Part shown: positions 17,990 to 25,855 of the stretch, one piece after another
Layout of the letters: the number at the start of each line of letters is the position of its first letter
How positions within the stretch are numbered: the stretch's first letter is position 1
Assembly (NCBI GenBank): GCA_035295165.1
Contig: DATGJN010000006.1
Span: 1-54,833 of the forward strand
Source of the DNA: a bacterium
Lineage (GTDB): Bacteria > Sysuimicrobiota > Sysuimicrobiia > Sysuimicrobiales > Segetimicrobiaceae
Direction of reading: 5' to 3'
Length of the DNA stretch: 54,833 bases
Notes under the pieces: model-generated
What the model was told of the DNA's origin: nothing
The model's database searches: none
Seen by the model: the letters and a program-made list of their open reading frames with translations, nothing else
Translations under genes and position numbers: made by a program

Positions 17990-18915
17990 GCCGGTCGGGC
18001 GGCCGCGGGGAGATCCGCCGTACCCGTCCCCACGCCCACCTCGGCCAGAAGCGCGCGCAGTGTCTCGCGCTGGGGCGGCGACAGGGGGGAGACGGGCAGT
18101 CTCGCCGGACCCACCGGCAGGCCGCGAATCTCCATCGCTTCCTTGACGACCACCGGGAAGCTGCCGAGGTCGAATGCGTTCCGCAGCACCGCCAGCCGGG
18201 CCTGGAGCGCGCGCCCCGTTTCCAGATCGCCGCTGCGCACCGCGTCGTAGATTCCGACGGCCAGTTCCGGGGCCGCGCTCGCCGTGGCCGCAACCGCGCC
18301 CGGGAGCGCGTTCACGAGCGCCGAGAAGACCAGCGTGTCGCGGCCGACAAACACGGCGAACCCCGGCGGACACACCGCGGCGTAGGTCAACGCCTGGCTG
18401 AGGTCCCCGGTGCTATCCTTGATCCCGACGAAGTGGGCGAACTCGCGGGCGAGGGCCGCCGCGGTTTCCGGGGCCACGTTGTTGCCGGTGCGAGCGGGGT
18501 TGGTGTACGCGAGCACCGGGATCCGCACCGCGCGGAGCACCGCCCGGTAGTGCGCGGCGATCTCTGCTTGGGTCAGCTTGATGAAGTACGGGGTGACCAG
18601 GGACAGCGCGTCGGCGCCGTTGGCTTGCGCGTCGCGCGACAGCGCGACGGTCTCGGCCGTCGTCACGGCCCCGGTCCCGATCATCACCGGTACCCGGCCC
18701 CGCACCGCGTGGACGTACGCGCGCGTGAGCCTCGACCGCTCCTCGAACGACAGGGCAAACGACTCGCCTTGGCTTCCGATCCCGAAGATCCCATGCACCC
18801 GGCGGGAGAGCAGCCAGTCCACGATCTCCGCCTGCGCGCCGAGATCCAGCTCCCCCTGCGCGGTGAACGCGGTCGGAACCGCGGGATAGATGCCAACAAA
18901 CCGGATACCGCCCAT
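17986..18915 (-). CDS. DapA/NanA family aldolase or lyase (not clearly lysine biosynthesis)
   Basis: 309 residues. A TIM-barrel class-I aldolase with the Schiff-base Lys in VGIKDSTGD (~166) and the catalytic Tyr in LAYTNPARTG (~137). The substrate-carboxylate loop, GTTGE in true DapA, reads GSQGE, so the usual Thr pair is lost and the pyruvate/aspartate-semialdehyde reaction is doubtful. Relatives cleave or form 2-oxo acids such as sialic or sugar acids, or hydroxyprolines. ATG 18915 has GGGAGG six bases upstream. It is the first gene of a coupled pair with the ATP-grasp-like gene. Confidence 0.82.
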   Translation of the reverse strand: MGGIRFVGIYPAVPTAFTAQGELDLGAQAEIVDWLLSRRVHGIFGIGSQGESFALSFEERSRLTRAYVHAVRGRVPVMIGTGAVTTAETVALSRDAQANGADALSLVTPYFIKLTQAEIAAHYRAVLRAVRIPVLAYTNPARTGNNVAPETAAALAREFAHFVGIKDSTGDLSQALTYAAVCPPGFAVFVGRDTLVFSALVNALPGAVAATASAAPELAVGIYDAVRSGDLETGRALQARLAVLRNAFDLGSFPVVVKEAMEIRGLPVGPARLPVSPLSPPQRETLRALLAEVGVGTGTADLPAAARPA

Positions 18916-19065
18916 TGCATGCCTCCCCCCATTGTCCGGGGCGTTCCCTCGATCTTTCATGACACGCCTTCATACGCCGACTCACGCCGGCTCTCCTGTC
19001 GGCGCCCCGCGGACGGGACGGCGGGCGACAGGCCCGCAGGCCGTCCGGGTCGAACCGTGCACCCC

Positions 19066-20184
19066 ATGACGCGCGCCGCGCCCCGCTCGGAGACCGCGAG
19101 GCGGGCTGGTGGCCCGGCCCCCGCGGCGACGGCCGTTGCCGTCGCCGCGTTCCTGACGATGCTGCTGCCGGCCGGTGTGCCGGCCGAACCGACCGCGGCG
19201 CCCGCGATCACGTTCATCCACATGGCCGGTCCGACGACCGGCTGGGCCCGCACCAACACCCGGTTGCTCCGCACCGACGACGGCGGCGTCCACTGGACGG
19301 ACGTGACACCGCCGGGCCGCGCCTCGATCGCCGACGCCGCGCACGCGTTTCTCGGCGGATCCGCCGCGTGGATCGCCGTCGCGCCCGGTGCGGCGGCCAC
19401 GGTCGACGTCTTCCGCACGACAAACGGCGGCCGGACGTGGCGCCGGGCGGTCGCGACCGCCCAGAACGTGGGACAGATGGTGTTCGCCGACGCGCGTCGC
19501 GGGTGGATGACGGTCGATCTCGATAACGCGATGAGCTCGGAGGCGCTGCGCCTGCTACACACCGAGGACGGCGGCGTCACCTGGACCGAGGTCGCCCGTA
19601 CCGACCTCCCCGTCGATCCGGTGCGCAGCGGGCTTCCGATCAGCGGCGACAAGTCAGGGTTCGCGTTCCTCGACGCGACCACCGGATGGATCACGGGGTA
19701 CGTCCCGAGGGACAACTACACGTATCTGTACACGACGACGAACGGCGGGCGCACGTGGCGGTTCGAGACCCTGCCGCTGCCGACCGGCATGGGGACGGTC
19801 CAAGTCGGGCTCAACCCGCCAGCGGTCTTCGCCCCGAGCGAGGCCGTGCTGACGGCGCAGCTCAACGGGGCGCGGGTGCCGCTCACGCTCGTGTACGTCA
19901 CGCACGACGCCGGTGCCCACTGGGTCTTCACGGCGCCGGTCCCGGCGAACACGCCGGTGTCATCGTTCCTCACCGCGCGCGTCGGGTGGATGTCGAGCGG
20001 TACGACGCTGTACGCCACTCGGGACGCAGGGCACCATTGGACCATCGAGCCGCCGAGCGGCGTTTTTCGCGACGTCGCGGAACTGGATTTCGTCTCGGAG
20101 ACCGCCGGATGGGCGGTCATCCGCAGCGCGCCGTTTCTGTTGAAGACGTCCGATGGCGGACGCACGTGGGCGCCCGTACGGTGA
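19066..20184 (+). CDS. Secreted Ycf48/BNR-type beta-propeller repeat protein
   Basis: 372 residues. A signal peptide (residues ~18-45: AVAVAAFLTMLLPAGVPAEP) is followed by about six repeats of the form GWxx...TxDGGxxW. Examples are TDDGGVHW, TTNGGRTW, TEDGGVTW, TTNGGRTW, THDAGAHW, TRDAGHHW and TSDGGRTW. This is the Ycf48/YCF48-like propeller, also close to sortilin/BNR repeats. In phototrophs Ycf48 assists photosystem II assembly; in heterotrophs the role is unknown and the protein is extracytoplasmic. No ribosome site is evident. It is divergent from the DapA-like gene, with convergent beta-lactamase-fold gene downstream. Confidence 0.85.
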   Translation: MTRAAPRSETARRAGGPAPAATAVAVAAFLTMLLPAGVPAEPTAAPAITFIHMAGPTTGWARTNTRLLRTDDGGVHWTDVTPPGRASIADAAHAFLGGSAAWIAVAPGAAATVDVFRTTNGGRTWRRAVATAQNVGQMVFADARRGWMTVDLDNAMSSEALRLLHTEDGGVTWTEVARTDLPVDPVRSGLPISGDKSGFAFLDATTGWITGYVPRDNYTYLYTTTNGGRTWRFETLPLPTGMGTVQVGLNPPAVFAPSEAVLTAQLNGARVPLTLVYVTHDAGAHWVFTAPVPANTPVSSFLTARVGWMSSGTTLYATRDAGHHWTIEPPSGVFRDVAELDFVSETAGWAVIRSAPFLLKTSDGGRTWAPVR

Positions 20185-20217
20185 TGCGGCTACACGCGGC
20201 CCCCTGTCGCGGCGCCG

Positions 20218-21126
20218 TCACGCAGTGTACGCGTCGTACACGGCCCGACCCACTTGGCCGATCGCCATCCGCCCCTTCAGATCGTCGCTGAGGTCACGGG
20301 TGAACACGGTCACGACGCATGTACTCTTCGGCGCGTAGAGGATCGCCGCGTCGTTGCTGACCCGGGAGACGGAACCAGTCTTGTGGGCGATCTCGACGCT
20401 TGCGGGAAGCAAGAGCGGGAGCCGGTCCCGAACCTGCTGGCGACGCATGATGTCGAGCATTCCCCGACACACGGTCTCAGACAGCGGCCCGTTCCCGCCC
20501 CCGCCGCCGTTCAGCGTCGGCGCGACCACCGCCTCCAACAGGCGGCCCATCTCGCGCGGCGTCGTCATGTTCGTGCCGGGGTCGCGGTAGACCCGGCAGT
20601 CTGGGTCGATTTCGCGGCGCCGGAGCCGGTCCAGCGCGGTCCGCCGCGTCTCAGGGGTGTCCGGCGCCCCGTCCATCCCGACCAGGTTGTAGAGCAACTG
20701 CCGGCAGCTCATCGCCACGGCCGTTCGCTCCAAGCCGCACGCGCGCAGCCTGGCGTTCACGGCGTCTTTCGTCACGAGCCCGAGGAGGATATCGGTCGCG
20801 GTGTTGTCGCTGACGATGATCATCAGCGTCGCGAGGTCGCGAAGCGTGAGCGACGTGCCCGCCGACAACTCCTTGAGCACGCCGGAGCCGGGCGACTTCA
20901 GGTCGTCGGCCAGGGTGATGCGGTCGTCGAGCGAACGCCGGCCGGCGTCGACCTGCGAGAGCAGCTCCGCGAGAATCGGGATCTTGAACACGCTCGCCAT
21001 CTGGAACGGCTGGTCCGCGTTGATCGCGATCGTCTCGCCGGTCGCGAACGCGTGGACGTAGACGCCCATCGTCCCGTCGAGACGAGACACGATCCCCCGC
21101 AGTCGTCGTCGAAGCTGGTCGGCCAT
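20218..21126 (-). CDS. Class A beta-lactamase-fold serine hydrolase
   Basis: 302 residues. The three active-site motifs are intact: SVFK (45-48), SDN (106-108) and KTG (249-251). A clear E-xx-LN omega-loop motif is not seen in the stretch YRDPGTNMTTPREM, so deacylation may differ from true class A enzymes. No signal peptide is present and the N-terminus starts with a charged helix (MADQLRRRLR), so the protein is predicted cytoplasmic, which is odd for a lactamase. GGGAGGG lies six bases before the ATG. It could be an esterase or peptidase of the Beta-lactamase2 family rather than a resistance enzyme. Confidence 0.85.
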   Translation of the reverse strand: MADQLRRRLRGIVSRLDGTMGVYVHAFATGETIAINADQPFQMASVFKIPILAELLSQVDAGRRSLDDRITLADDLKSPGSGVLKELSAGTSLTLRDLATLMIIVSDNTATDILLGLVTKDAVNARLRACGLERTAVAMSCRQLLYNLVGMDGAPDTPETRRTALDRLRRREIDPDCRVYRDPGTNMTTPREMGRLLEAVVAPTLNGGGGGNGPLSETVCRGMLDIMRRQQVRDRLPLLLPASVEIAHKTGSVSRVSNDAAILYAPKSTCVVTVFTRDLSDDLKGRMAIGQVGRAVYDAYTA

Positions 21127-21402
21127 CGAAATCCCTCCCAGGGGGGCGTGAGGGCCTGAACCCGCGGTCGTCGTCCGGCCGGGGCGGACCCTTCGCTCTC
21201 GTTCCTTCTGGAGGCTCTCCGTCGAGACCTACCGCGCGAGACATGTCCGTTCACACCGCCCACAAAGGAGAGGACGGTTATAGAACGAAGTCATGCGTAA
21301 CCCCCGCCCGTCGGACCGCGAGGCCGGCTCCGGGAGAGCGGGGACGCGGGGACGCCGCTGCCGTCGAGCACGGCGGGCGGCTCCAGGAAGCGGTGAGATT
21401 CC
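21127..21402. other. Divergent intergenic region, 276 bp
   Basis: It separates the beta-lactamase-fold gene (minus) and the ParB-like gene (plus). A lone AT-rich patch, GGTTATAGAAC near 21277-21287, could supply a -10 (TATAGA) for the plus gene, but I see no matching -35. Nothing else is recognisable; frames here are short and Arg/Pro-rich. Confidence 0.3.
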
Positions 21403-22311
21403 ATGGCGCAGTGGACGGTATTTCCGAACAGCGTTCCGCCCGCGAAGACCACCGCCCTGGCCGAACAGATCGAACACGACGGCGGACATGTGCTCGCGGT
21501 CTACCGCGAGCCGCTCGGGGAGCACTGGCAGATCTTCTGTCTGCTTCCGATGGAGAAGGTCGAGCCGACGCCCTATCAGCGGGACCTCTCGCCCACCCAC
21601 GTGAAGCGCCTCACCGGGGTGGTGAAAAAGCTCGACCGATTCGTCGACCCCGTCGTGATCATGTCGCCGGAGCCCGGGCGGTACTGGACGCCGAACGGGA
21701 ACCACAGGCGCGAGGTCATGCGAAAGCTCAAAGCCGAGATGATCGCGGCGATCGTCGTGCCTGAGCCCGAGGTCGCCTTTCAGATCCTCGCGCTGAACAC
21801 CGAGAAAGCGCACAACCTCAAGGAAAAGTCGCTCGAGGTCATCCGCATGTACCGGGGTCTTGCCGCCGCCGAGCCCGCCCGGGGCGAGGAGGACTACGTC
21901 TTCCAGTTCGAGGCGCCGCACTTCATTACGCTCGGGCTGCTGTACGAGACCAACAAGCGGTTCGCCGGGGGGGCGTTCGCACCGATCCTCCGGCGCGTGG
22001 ACAAGTTCCTCGCCGGGACCTTCCGTAAGACGCTGCCCGAGCGAGAGGAGCGCGCCGCGTTGGTGCGCGAGGCCGACGAGACGCTCGGCGGCGTCGTCGA
22101 GAAGATCAAGCGACGTGGCATCCGCCATCCATACGTCAAGAACTACGTGCTGGCCCGGACGACGCCGCTCACGCGGCAGCGCAAGACGCTGCCCAGCTTT
22201 GACCAGACGTTCAAGAAGCTCCGCGCGAATCTCGAGGCGTTCGATATCGGGAAAGTGCGGTACGAGGACATCCAGCGCTCGGCGATCATGGCGGCGCCGG
22301 CCGCGGAGTAA
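21403..22311 (+). CDS. ParB/Srx-like N-terminal domain protein, stand-alone
   Basis: 302 residues. The segment PYQRDLSPTHVKRLTGVVKKLDRFVDPVVIM followed by YWTPNGNHRREVMRKLKAEMI matches the ParB N-terminal (CTPase/nuclease-like) fold: recognition loop, then a GNHR-type nucleotide-binding box in place of GERR. The C-terminal half is helical and lysine-rich, with no centromere-binding HTH that I can name. No parA lies nearby. Such orphan ParB-like proteins occur as CTP-dependent switches, DNA nucleases or phage/plasmid factors. The start ATG follows GGAAGCGGTGAG, a moderate ribosome site. Confidence 0.75.
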   Translation: MAQWTVFPNSVPPAKTTALAEQIEHDGGHVLAVYREPLGEHWQIFCLLPMEKVEPTPYQRDLSPTHVKRLTGVVKKLDRFVDPVVIMSPEPGRYWTPNGNHRREVMRKLKAEMIAAIVVPEPEVAFQILALNTEKAHNLKEKSLEVIRMYRGLAAAEPARGEEDYVFQFEAPHFITLGLLYETNKRFAGGAFAPILRRVDKFLAGTFRKTLPEREERAALVREADETLGGVVEKIKRRGIRHPYVKNYVLARTTPLTRQRKTLPSFDQTFKKLRANLEAFDIGKVRYEDIQRSAIMAAPAAE

Positions 22312-22323
22312 CCGCGCCCGCGA

Positions 22324-23196
22324 TCATCCCGTGCCTTCCTCCACGCGCGCGACCGGCGGACTCGCCCGGTCCCTGCGGCCGGGGGCGCCTGCGGAACGCC
22401 GCAGGAAGACTGCATCGACGACGACGAGGCCCGCCGCGACCGCCAGGATCAGGAGCGTGGAGAGCGCCGCCATCGTCGGATCCTGAAACGTTTCCATATA
22501 GAGGAACATCTGCACCGGCAGGGTGGTCACGCCGGGCCGCACGAGAAACAGCGTGGTCTCCAGTTGGTCGAACGAGATGATGAACGCGAACGCCCCAGCG
22601 GCGAGCAGCGGGAGCCGGACCTGCGGGAACACGACGCGCCAGGCCACCTGGGGGATCCGCGCCCCCAGGTCCATCGCCGCCTCCTCGAGCGCGGGATCGA
22701 GATCCAGGAACGCCGCGCCCATCACGATCACGACAAAGGGCAGGGCGACGACGAGGTGCGTCAGCACGATGCTGGTGACCGTCCCGTTCAACCCGAGCCT
22801 GAGAAAAAAGATGAACATGGCGAGGCCGAACACGATCTGGGGAATCACGATCGGCGCCGTGAGGAACGCCCGCCATCCGTCGGTCCACCGGAGCCGGTGC
22901 CGCGTCAGCACCAGGGCCGCCGGGGCTCCGATCAACAGCGCGAGCGCGGCCGTGACCGCCGCGATCTCGAGGCTGACGCGGATCGCGCTTCCGAACTGCG
23001 CGAGATGGAAGAGATGCACGTACCACTGGACGGTCAGCGACGGCGGCGGGAACAGATTGTAGGCGGTGGAGTTCAGGGAGTTGATCACGACGATCACGAG
23101 CGGCGCGAGCACGTACGCGACGGCCGCCCCGAGGTAGACTCGCAGCGCCACGCGCACCCAGTCGATGCGGCGGGCGTTACCGAGGCTGGAGACCAC
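22324..23196 (-). CDS. ABC permease, PotC type
   Basis: 290 residues, six membrane helices. The EAA loop is EEAAMDLGARIPQVAWRVVFP (~residues 178-198), the site that meets the ATPase. NSLNSTAYNLFPPPSLTVQWY is the usual first periplasmic loop of PotC-like permeases. It overlaps the upstream permease gene by 20 bases. The tail past residue 265 is Arg/Pro-rich. With its partner it forms the channel of a polyamine/iron/thiamine-class importer. Confidence 0.9.
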   Translation of the reverse strand: MVSSLGNARRIDWVRVALRVYLGAAVAYVLAPLVIVVINSLNSTAYNLFPPPSLTVQWYVHLFHLAQFGSAIRVSLEIAAVTAALALLIGAPAALVLTRHRLRWTDGWRAFLTAPIVIPQIVFGLAMFIFFLRLGLNGTVTSIVLTHLVVALPFVVIVMGAAFLDLDPALEEAAMDLGARIPQVAWRVVFPQVRLPLLAAGAFAFIISFDQLETTLFLVRPGVTTLPVQMFLYMETFQDPTMAALSTLLILAVAAGLVVVDAVFLRRSAGAPGRRDRASPPVARVEEGTG

Positions 23197-24058
23197 GGGC
23201 GCGCCCGCTCCGTCGCGTGATCTGTAGCAAGGCGAGGGTGGCGAGCACGGTCATCAGCATGAGCACGATCGAGGCCACGGTCGCGATCGGCCAGTTCACG
23301 TTGATCGTCGTCTGGTAGATGAGCGTAGAGAGCACCAGCACGCGGCCGCCGCCGAGGAGCTGCGGGGTGACATACGCGCTCAGCGCCAGCGGAAACACGA
23401 GCTGCGCGCCGGCCGCGAGTCCGTGCAGCGTGAGCGGCCAGGTGACGGCGCGGAACACCTGCCACCGCGGCGCCCCGAGATCGGCCGCGGCCTCCTTGAG
23501 CGACACATCCACGCGGTCGAGCGCCGCGAGCAGCGGGAACACCATAAACGGCAGCAGGACATGCACTGTCGCGATCACCACGCCGGTGAGGTTGTTGATG
23601 AGCGCGATCGGCTGATGGGTGAGCCCGGCCCGCTGCAACAGGTAGTTCGCCGCGCCCTGGCGGCCGAGCAAGACCAGCCACCCGTACGCCCGCACGACCA
23701 CGCTGACGACGAGCGGCGACATCACCGCGAACGACGCCCACCGCCTGGCCCGCGGGCTCCGCACGCTCCAGATCGCGTACGCGAGCGGATATCCAACCGC
23801 CATGCACACGAGCGTGACCACCGCGGCGAGTTTCAGCGTCGTCCAGACGTTGAGCCAGTAGTAGGCCTCGCCGGCAAACGCGCGGTACGCGTCGAAGCTG
23901 AACCCGCGAATCAGCCGGCCCTCGTGCAGCGTGTCGAAACTGAACCGGAGAAAATGCAGCAGCGGATAGACGAACAGCACGGCGACGACGAGCACCGACG
24001 GCGCCAGCGGGAGCCACCGCACCCAGCGACGCCGGCGTTGTGGGGCCGGTGGCGTCAC
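23177..24058 (-). CDS. ABC permease, PotB type
   Basis: 293 residues, six membrane helices. The EAA loop reads KEAAADLGAPRWQVFRAVTWPL. LGRQGAANYLLQRAGL and NNLTGVVIATVHVLLPFMVFPL are PotB landmarks. It follows the binding-protein gene by 40 bp and overlaps the PotC-type gene by 20 bp. First of the two permeases of the 22.3-27.0 kb importer. Confidence 0.9.
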   Translation of the reverse strand: MTPPAPQRRRRWVRWLPLAPSVLVVAVLFVYPLLHFLRFSFDTLHEGRLIRGFSFDAYRAFAGEAYYWLNVWTTLKLAAVVTLVCMAVGYPLAYAIWSVRSPRARRWASFAVMSPLVVSVVVRAYGWLVLLGRQGAANYLLQRAGLTHQPIALINNLTGVVIATVHVLLPFMVFPLLAALDRVDVSLKEAAADLGAPRWQVFRAVTWPLTLHGLAAGAQLVFPLALSAYVTPQLLGGGRVLVLSTLIYQTTINVNWPIATVASIVLMLMTVLATLALLQITRRSGRARGLQPR

Positions 24059-24098
24059 GTCCAGGCCGGCACGCTCGCCGGCATCGCCCAGCGTCGGG

Positions 24099-25190
24099 CT
24101 AGTGGACCTTGGCTTTGATCATGGTGTCCCACAGCTGGTTCCACCCGTCGGTGTTCTTGGCCAGGCTCATCCAGTCCAGGTTGATGACCTTCTTGAGCGC
24201 GCCGGGCGGGTACGCGGCGGCGACGTTCGCGGGCAGCGGCAGCCGCCTGTTCGTCGGCACGTACAGCGTCGCCGCGGAGTACTTCGTCAGGGTGTCCGGC
24301 GCGATCAGCTCGTTGATGAGGTCGTCGAGCACGGCAAGCTGCGCGGGCGTCTCACCGCGAGTCACTTCGATGAACAGCGGCCACGCGACGGCACCTTCCT
24401 TGGGGATCGCGGTGCCGATCGGCGCGCCCTGCTTGGCCCACAAGGTGGCGATCTGAAGGTCGAAAAACGCGAGCGTGCCGTCGCCGCCGACGAGCGCGTT
24501 CTCCAACTCTTGGTTGGAATGAATGAACGTCGCGATCTGGTCGGTGTGCTGCGACCACATCTGGAACCCCGGCATGATGTTCGTGCCGGACCCGCCGTTG
24601 AAGAGGGCCGCCAGCATCACGGGCTCGAGCACGTAGTCCCACAACACAACCTTGTGCTGGAACGCCGGATTCCCCCACATGTCCGCGTACGACGTCGGCG
24701 GCCGCTTCACCAGTTGTTTGTTGTAGATCAGGCCGAACGGGCCGTAAGCGAACTCCACACCCGTGTCTTGCGGTTGGCGGAACTGCGCGTCGATCGTCTT
24801 GAGGTTGGGGATCTTGGACGCGTCGAGCGGCTGCCACATGTCGTTGACGAGGCCCTTGGTGGTCGTGTCCGCGTTGTAGTACCCGATGTCGATGAACGGC
24901 TTGTCGGGCGCCGTCTTGAACGCGGCGAGTTGCTGCGGGAACGTCTTCGCGTTGCTGGACTCCACGAAATCCACTTTGACGTTCGGATGCGCCTGCATGT
25001 ACGCGCGGACCACGGCCTCGGGCACGTCCATGTGCCCGGCCGCCGCGAACACGAACATCGTCAGGTGCACCGGCGCGTCGGCCGCCGCGGCGCCTCGGTC
25101 GCTCCACGCCGCCAGACTCGCCGCCACCAACAACGCGCACGCCGCCACGGACGCCCGCACCAGCGCACGCACATGCCGTCCCATCATCAT
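24099..25190 (-). CDS. Extracellular solute-binding protein, PotD/iron-type
   Basis: 363 residues. Signal peptide at residues ~8-37 (VRASVAACALLVAASLAAW...AAAADAP), no lipobox. The mature protein has the type-II periplasmic fold (HLTMFVFAAAGHMDVPEAVVRAYMQAHPNVKVDF, then YGPFGLIYNKQLVKRPPTSYADMW). These features place it among the PotD/spermidine-like binding proteins, which also bind iron, opines or small organic acids. Three ATG codons in a row start the gene, and GAGGCGAGGGGG precedes them. First gene of the operon; the matching ATPase is encoded divergently at 25856. Confidence 0.9.
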   Translation of the reverse strand: MMMGRHVRALVRASVAACALLVAASLAAWSDRGAAAADAPVHLTMFVFAAAGHMDVPEAVVRAYMQAHPNVKVDFVESSNAKTFPQQLAAFKTAPDKPFIDIGYYNADTTTKGLVNDMWQPLDASKIPNLKTIDAQFRQPQDTGVEFAYGPFGLIYNKQLVKRPPTSYADMWGNPAFQHKVVLWDYVLEPVMLAALFNGGSGTNIMPGFQMWSQHTDQIATFIHSNQELENALVGGDGTLAFFDLQIATLWAKQGAPIGTAIPKEGAVAWPLFIEVTRGETPAQLAVLDDLINELIAPDTLTKYSAATLYVPTNRRLPLPANVAAAYPPGALKKVINLDWMSLAKNTDGWNQLWDTMIKAKVH

Positions 25191-25631
25191 CCCCCTCGCC
25201 TCAGCACTGTGGTGGCATCGGCTTCGGGGGCCGCGGAACGATCTCCTCCGGTTGACACGTCCACATCGCGCAGGATCGTGCCTCGGCGGAGCGCACTCGC
25301 GCCGACCGGTCGAGTTGTGCCAAACTGGAGCGCGCGCCGCATCCTACATCTTCGACATACGGGTCAGCTGGACACCGATGATGTGCGCGGCCGCTTTGGC
25401 TTGCGCCATGGTCCCCATGGTGATCGCATCGCCGGCCATGTGCGCGAGCCACCACCTCCCCGCCCGAAGTTGTCCTCACGCCCTCCCTATCTGCCGAGGT
25501 CCGTAAAGATTTGATAACGGTCGCCACCCCCCAACCCGGGCACGCCGGCCGCACCTCCGGGAATGAACGGCATGCACGCGGCGGTTCGATCGTGTAGAGA
25601 GGCATGGCTGACCCGAAATGGGGGGTTCGGC

Positions 25632-25811
25632 GTGTTCAAGCGGCCGTTGACGTGGAAGCGGTTGAAGGATCGCGGTATGTGCGCGACGTGACCGACATCC
25701 TTGCTGCTCGGGGTAGCAGCGTTGATCGTCTACAACACAGGCTACGTGATCTGGCAAGCGCCGCGACTCGTCTGCGCCGTCTGGCGCCGCGGCGGTGACA
25801 TCGACGCGTAA
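25632..25811 (+). pseudogene. Small membrane protein frame interrupted by an in-frame TGA
   Basis: From GTG 25632 the frame encodes 19 mostly basic residues (VFKRPLTWKRLKDRG then MCAT), meets TGA at 25689-25691, and then stays open for 39 codons to TAA at 25811. The second part begins PTSLLLGVAALIVYNTG and continues YVIWQAPRLVCAVWRR, a plausible single membrane helix with a basic flank. Together it looks like one ~59-residue inner-membrane protein with a stop in the middle. GGGGGG lies about seven bases before the GTG. It may be a decayed gene, a sequencing error, or chance. Confidence 0.3.
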
Positions 25812-25840
25812 GGCACGAGGATGAAACCGGGCCGGGCTGG

Positions 25841-25846
25841 TAGAAT
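25841..25846 (+). promoter_or_regulatory. -10 element giving a near-leaderless message
   Basis: TAGAAT, five of six matches to TATAAT, ends ten bases before the GTG of the ATPase gene at 25856. Transcription starting six to seven bases downstream would begin about three bases before the start codon. No -35 match is visible and no ribosome site precedes the GTG, both in line with leaderless initiation. Confidence 0.45.
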
Positions 25847-25855
25847 GCACCGTGC

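Larger units (their letters stand above)
25191..25855. other. 665-bp divergent intergenic region
   Basis: The longest non-coding stretch of the window, between the PotD-like gene (minus) and the importer ATPase (plus). It contains an AT-rich imperfect dyad (25501-25520, CCGTAA...TAACGG), which could hold a minus-strand -10 (TATCAA), a small broken membrane-protein frame (25632-25811) and a -10 for the ATPase gene (25841-25846). The remaining 440 bp show no gene I can support. Confidence 0.4.

Noticed and set aside
17986-18915. Naming the aldolase dapA (lysine biosynthesis)
   Set aside because: The GTTGE loop is GSQGE and no other lysine genes are adjacent.
25201-25605. A 134-codon minus-strand frame in the large intergenic gap
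   Set aside because: Composition is Pro/Arg/Ser/Cys-rich with no motif, and it has no ribosome site or conservation evidence.
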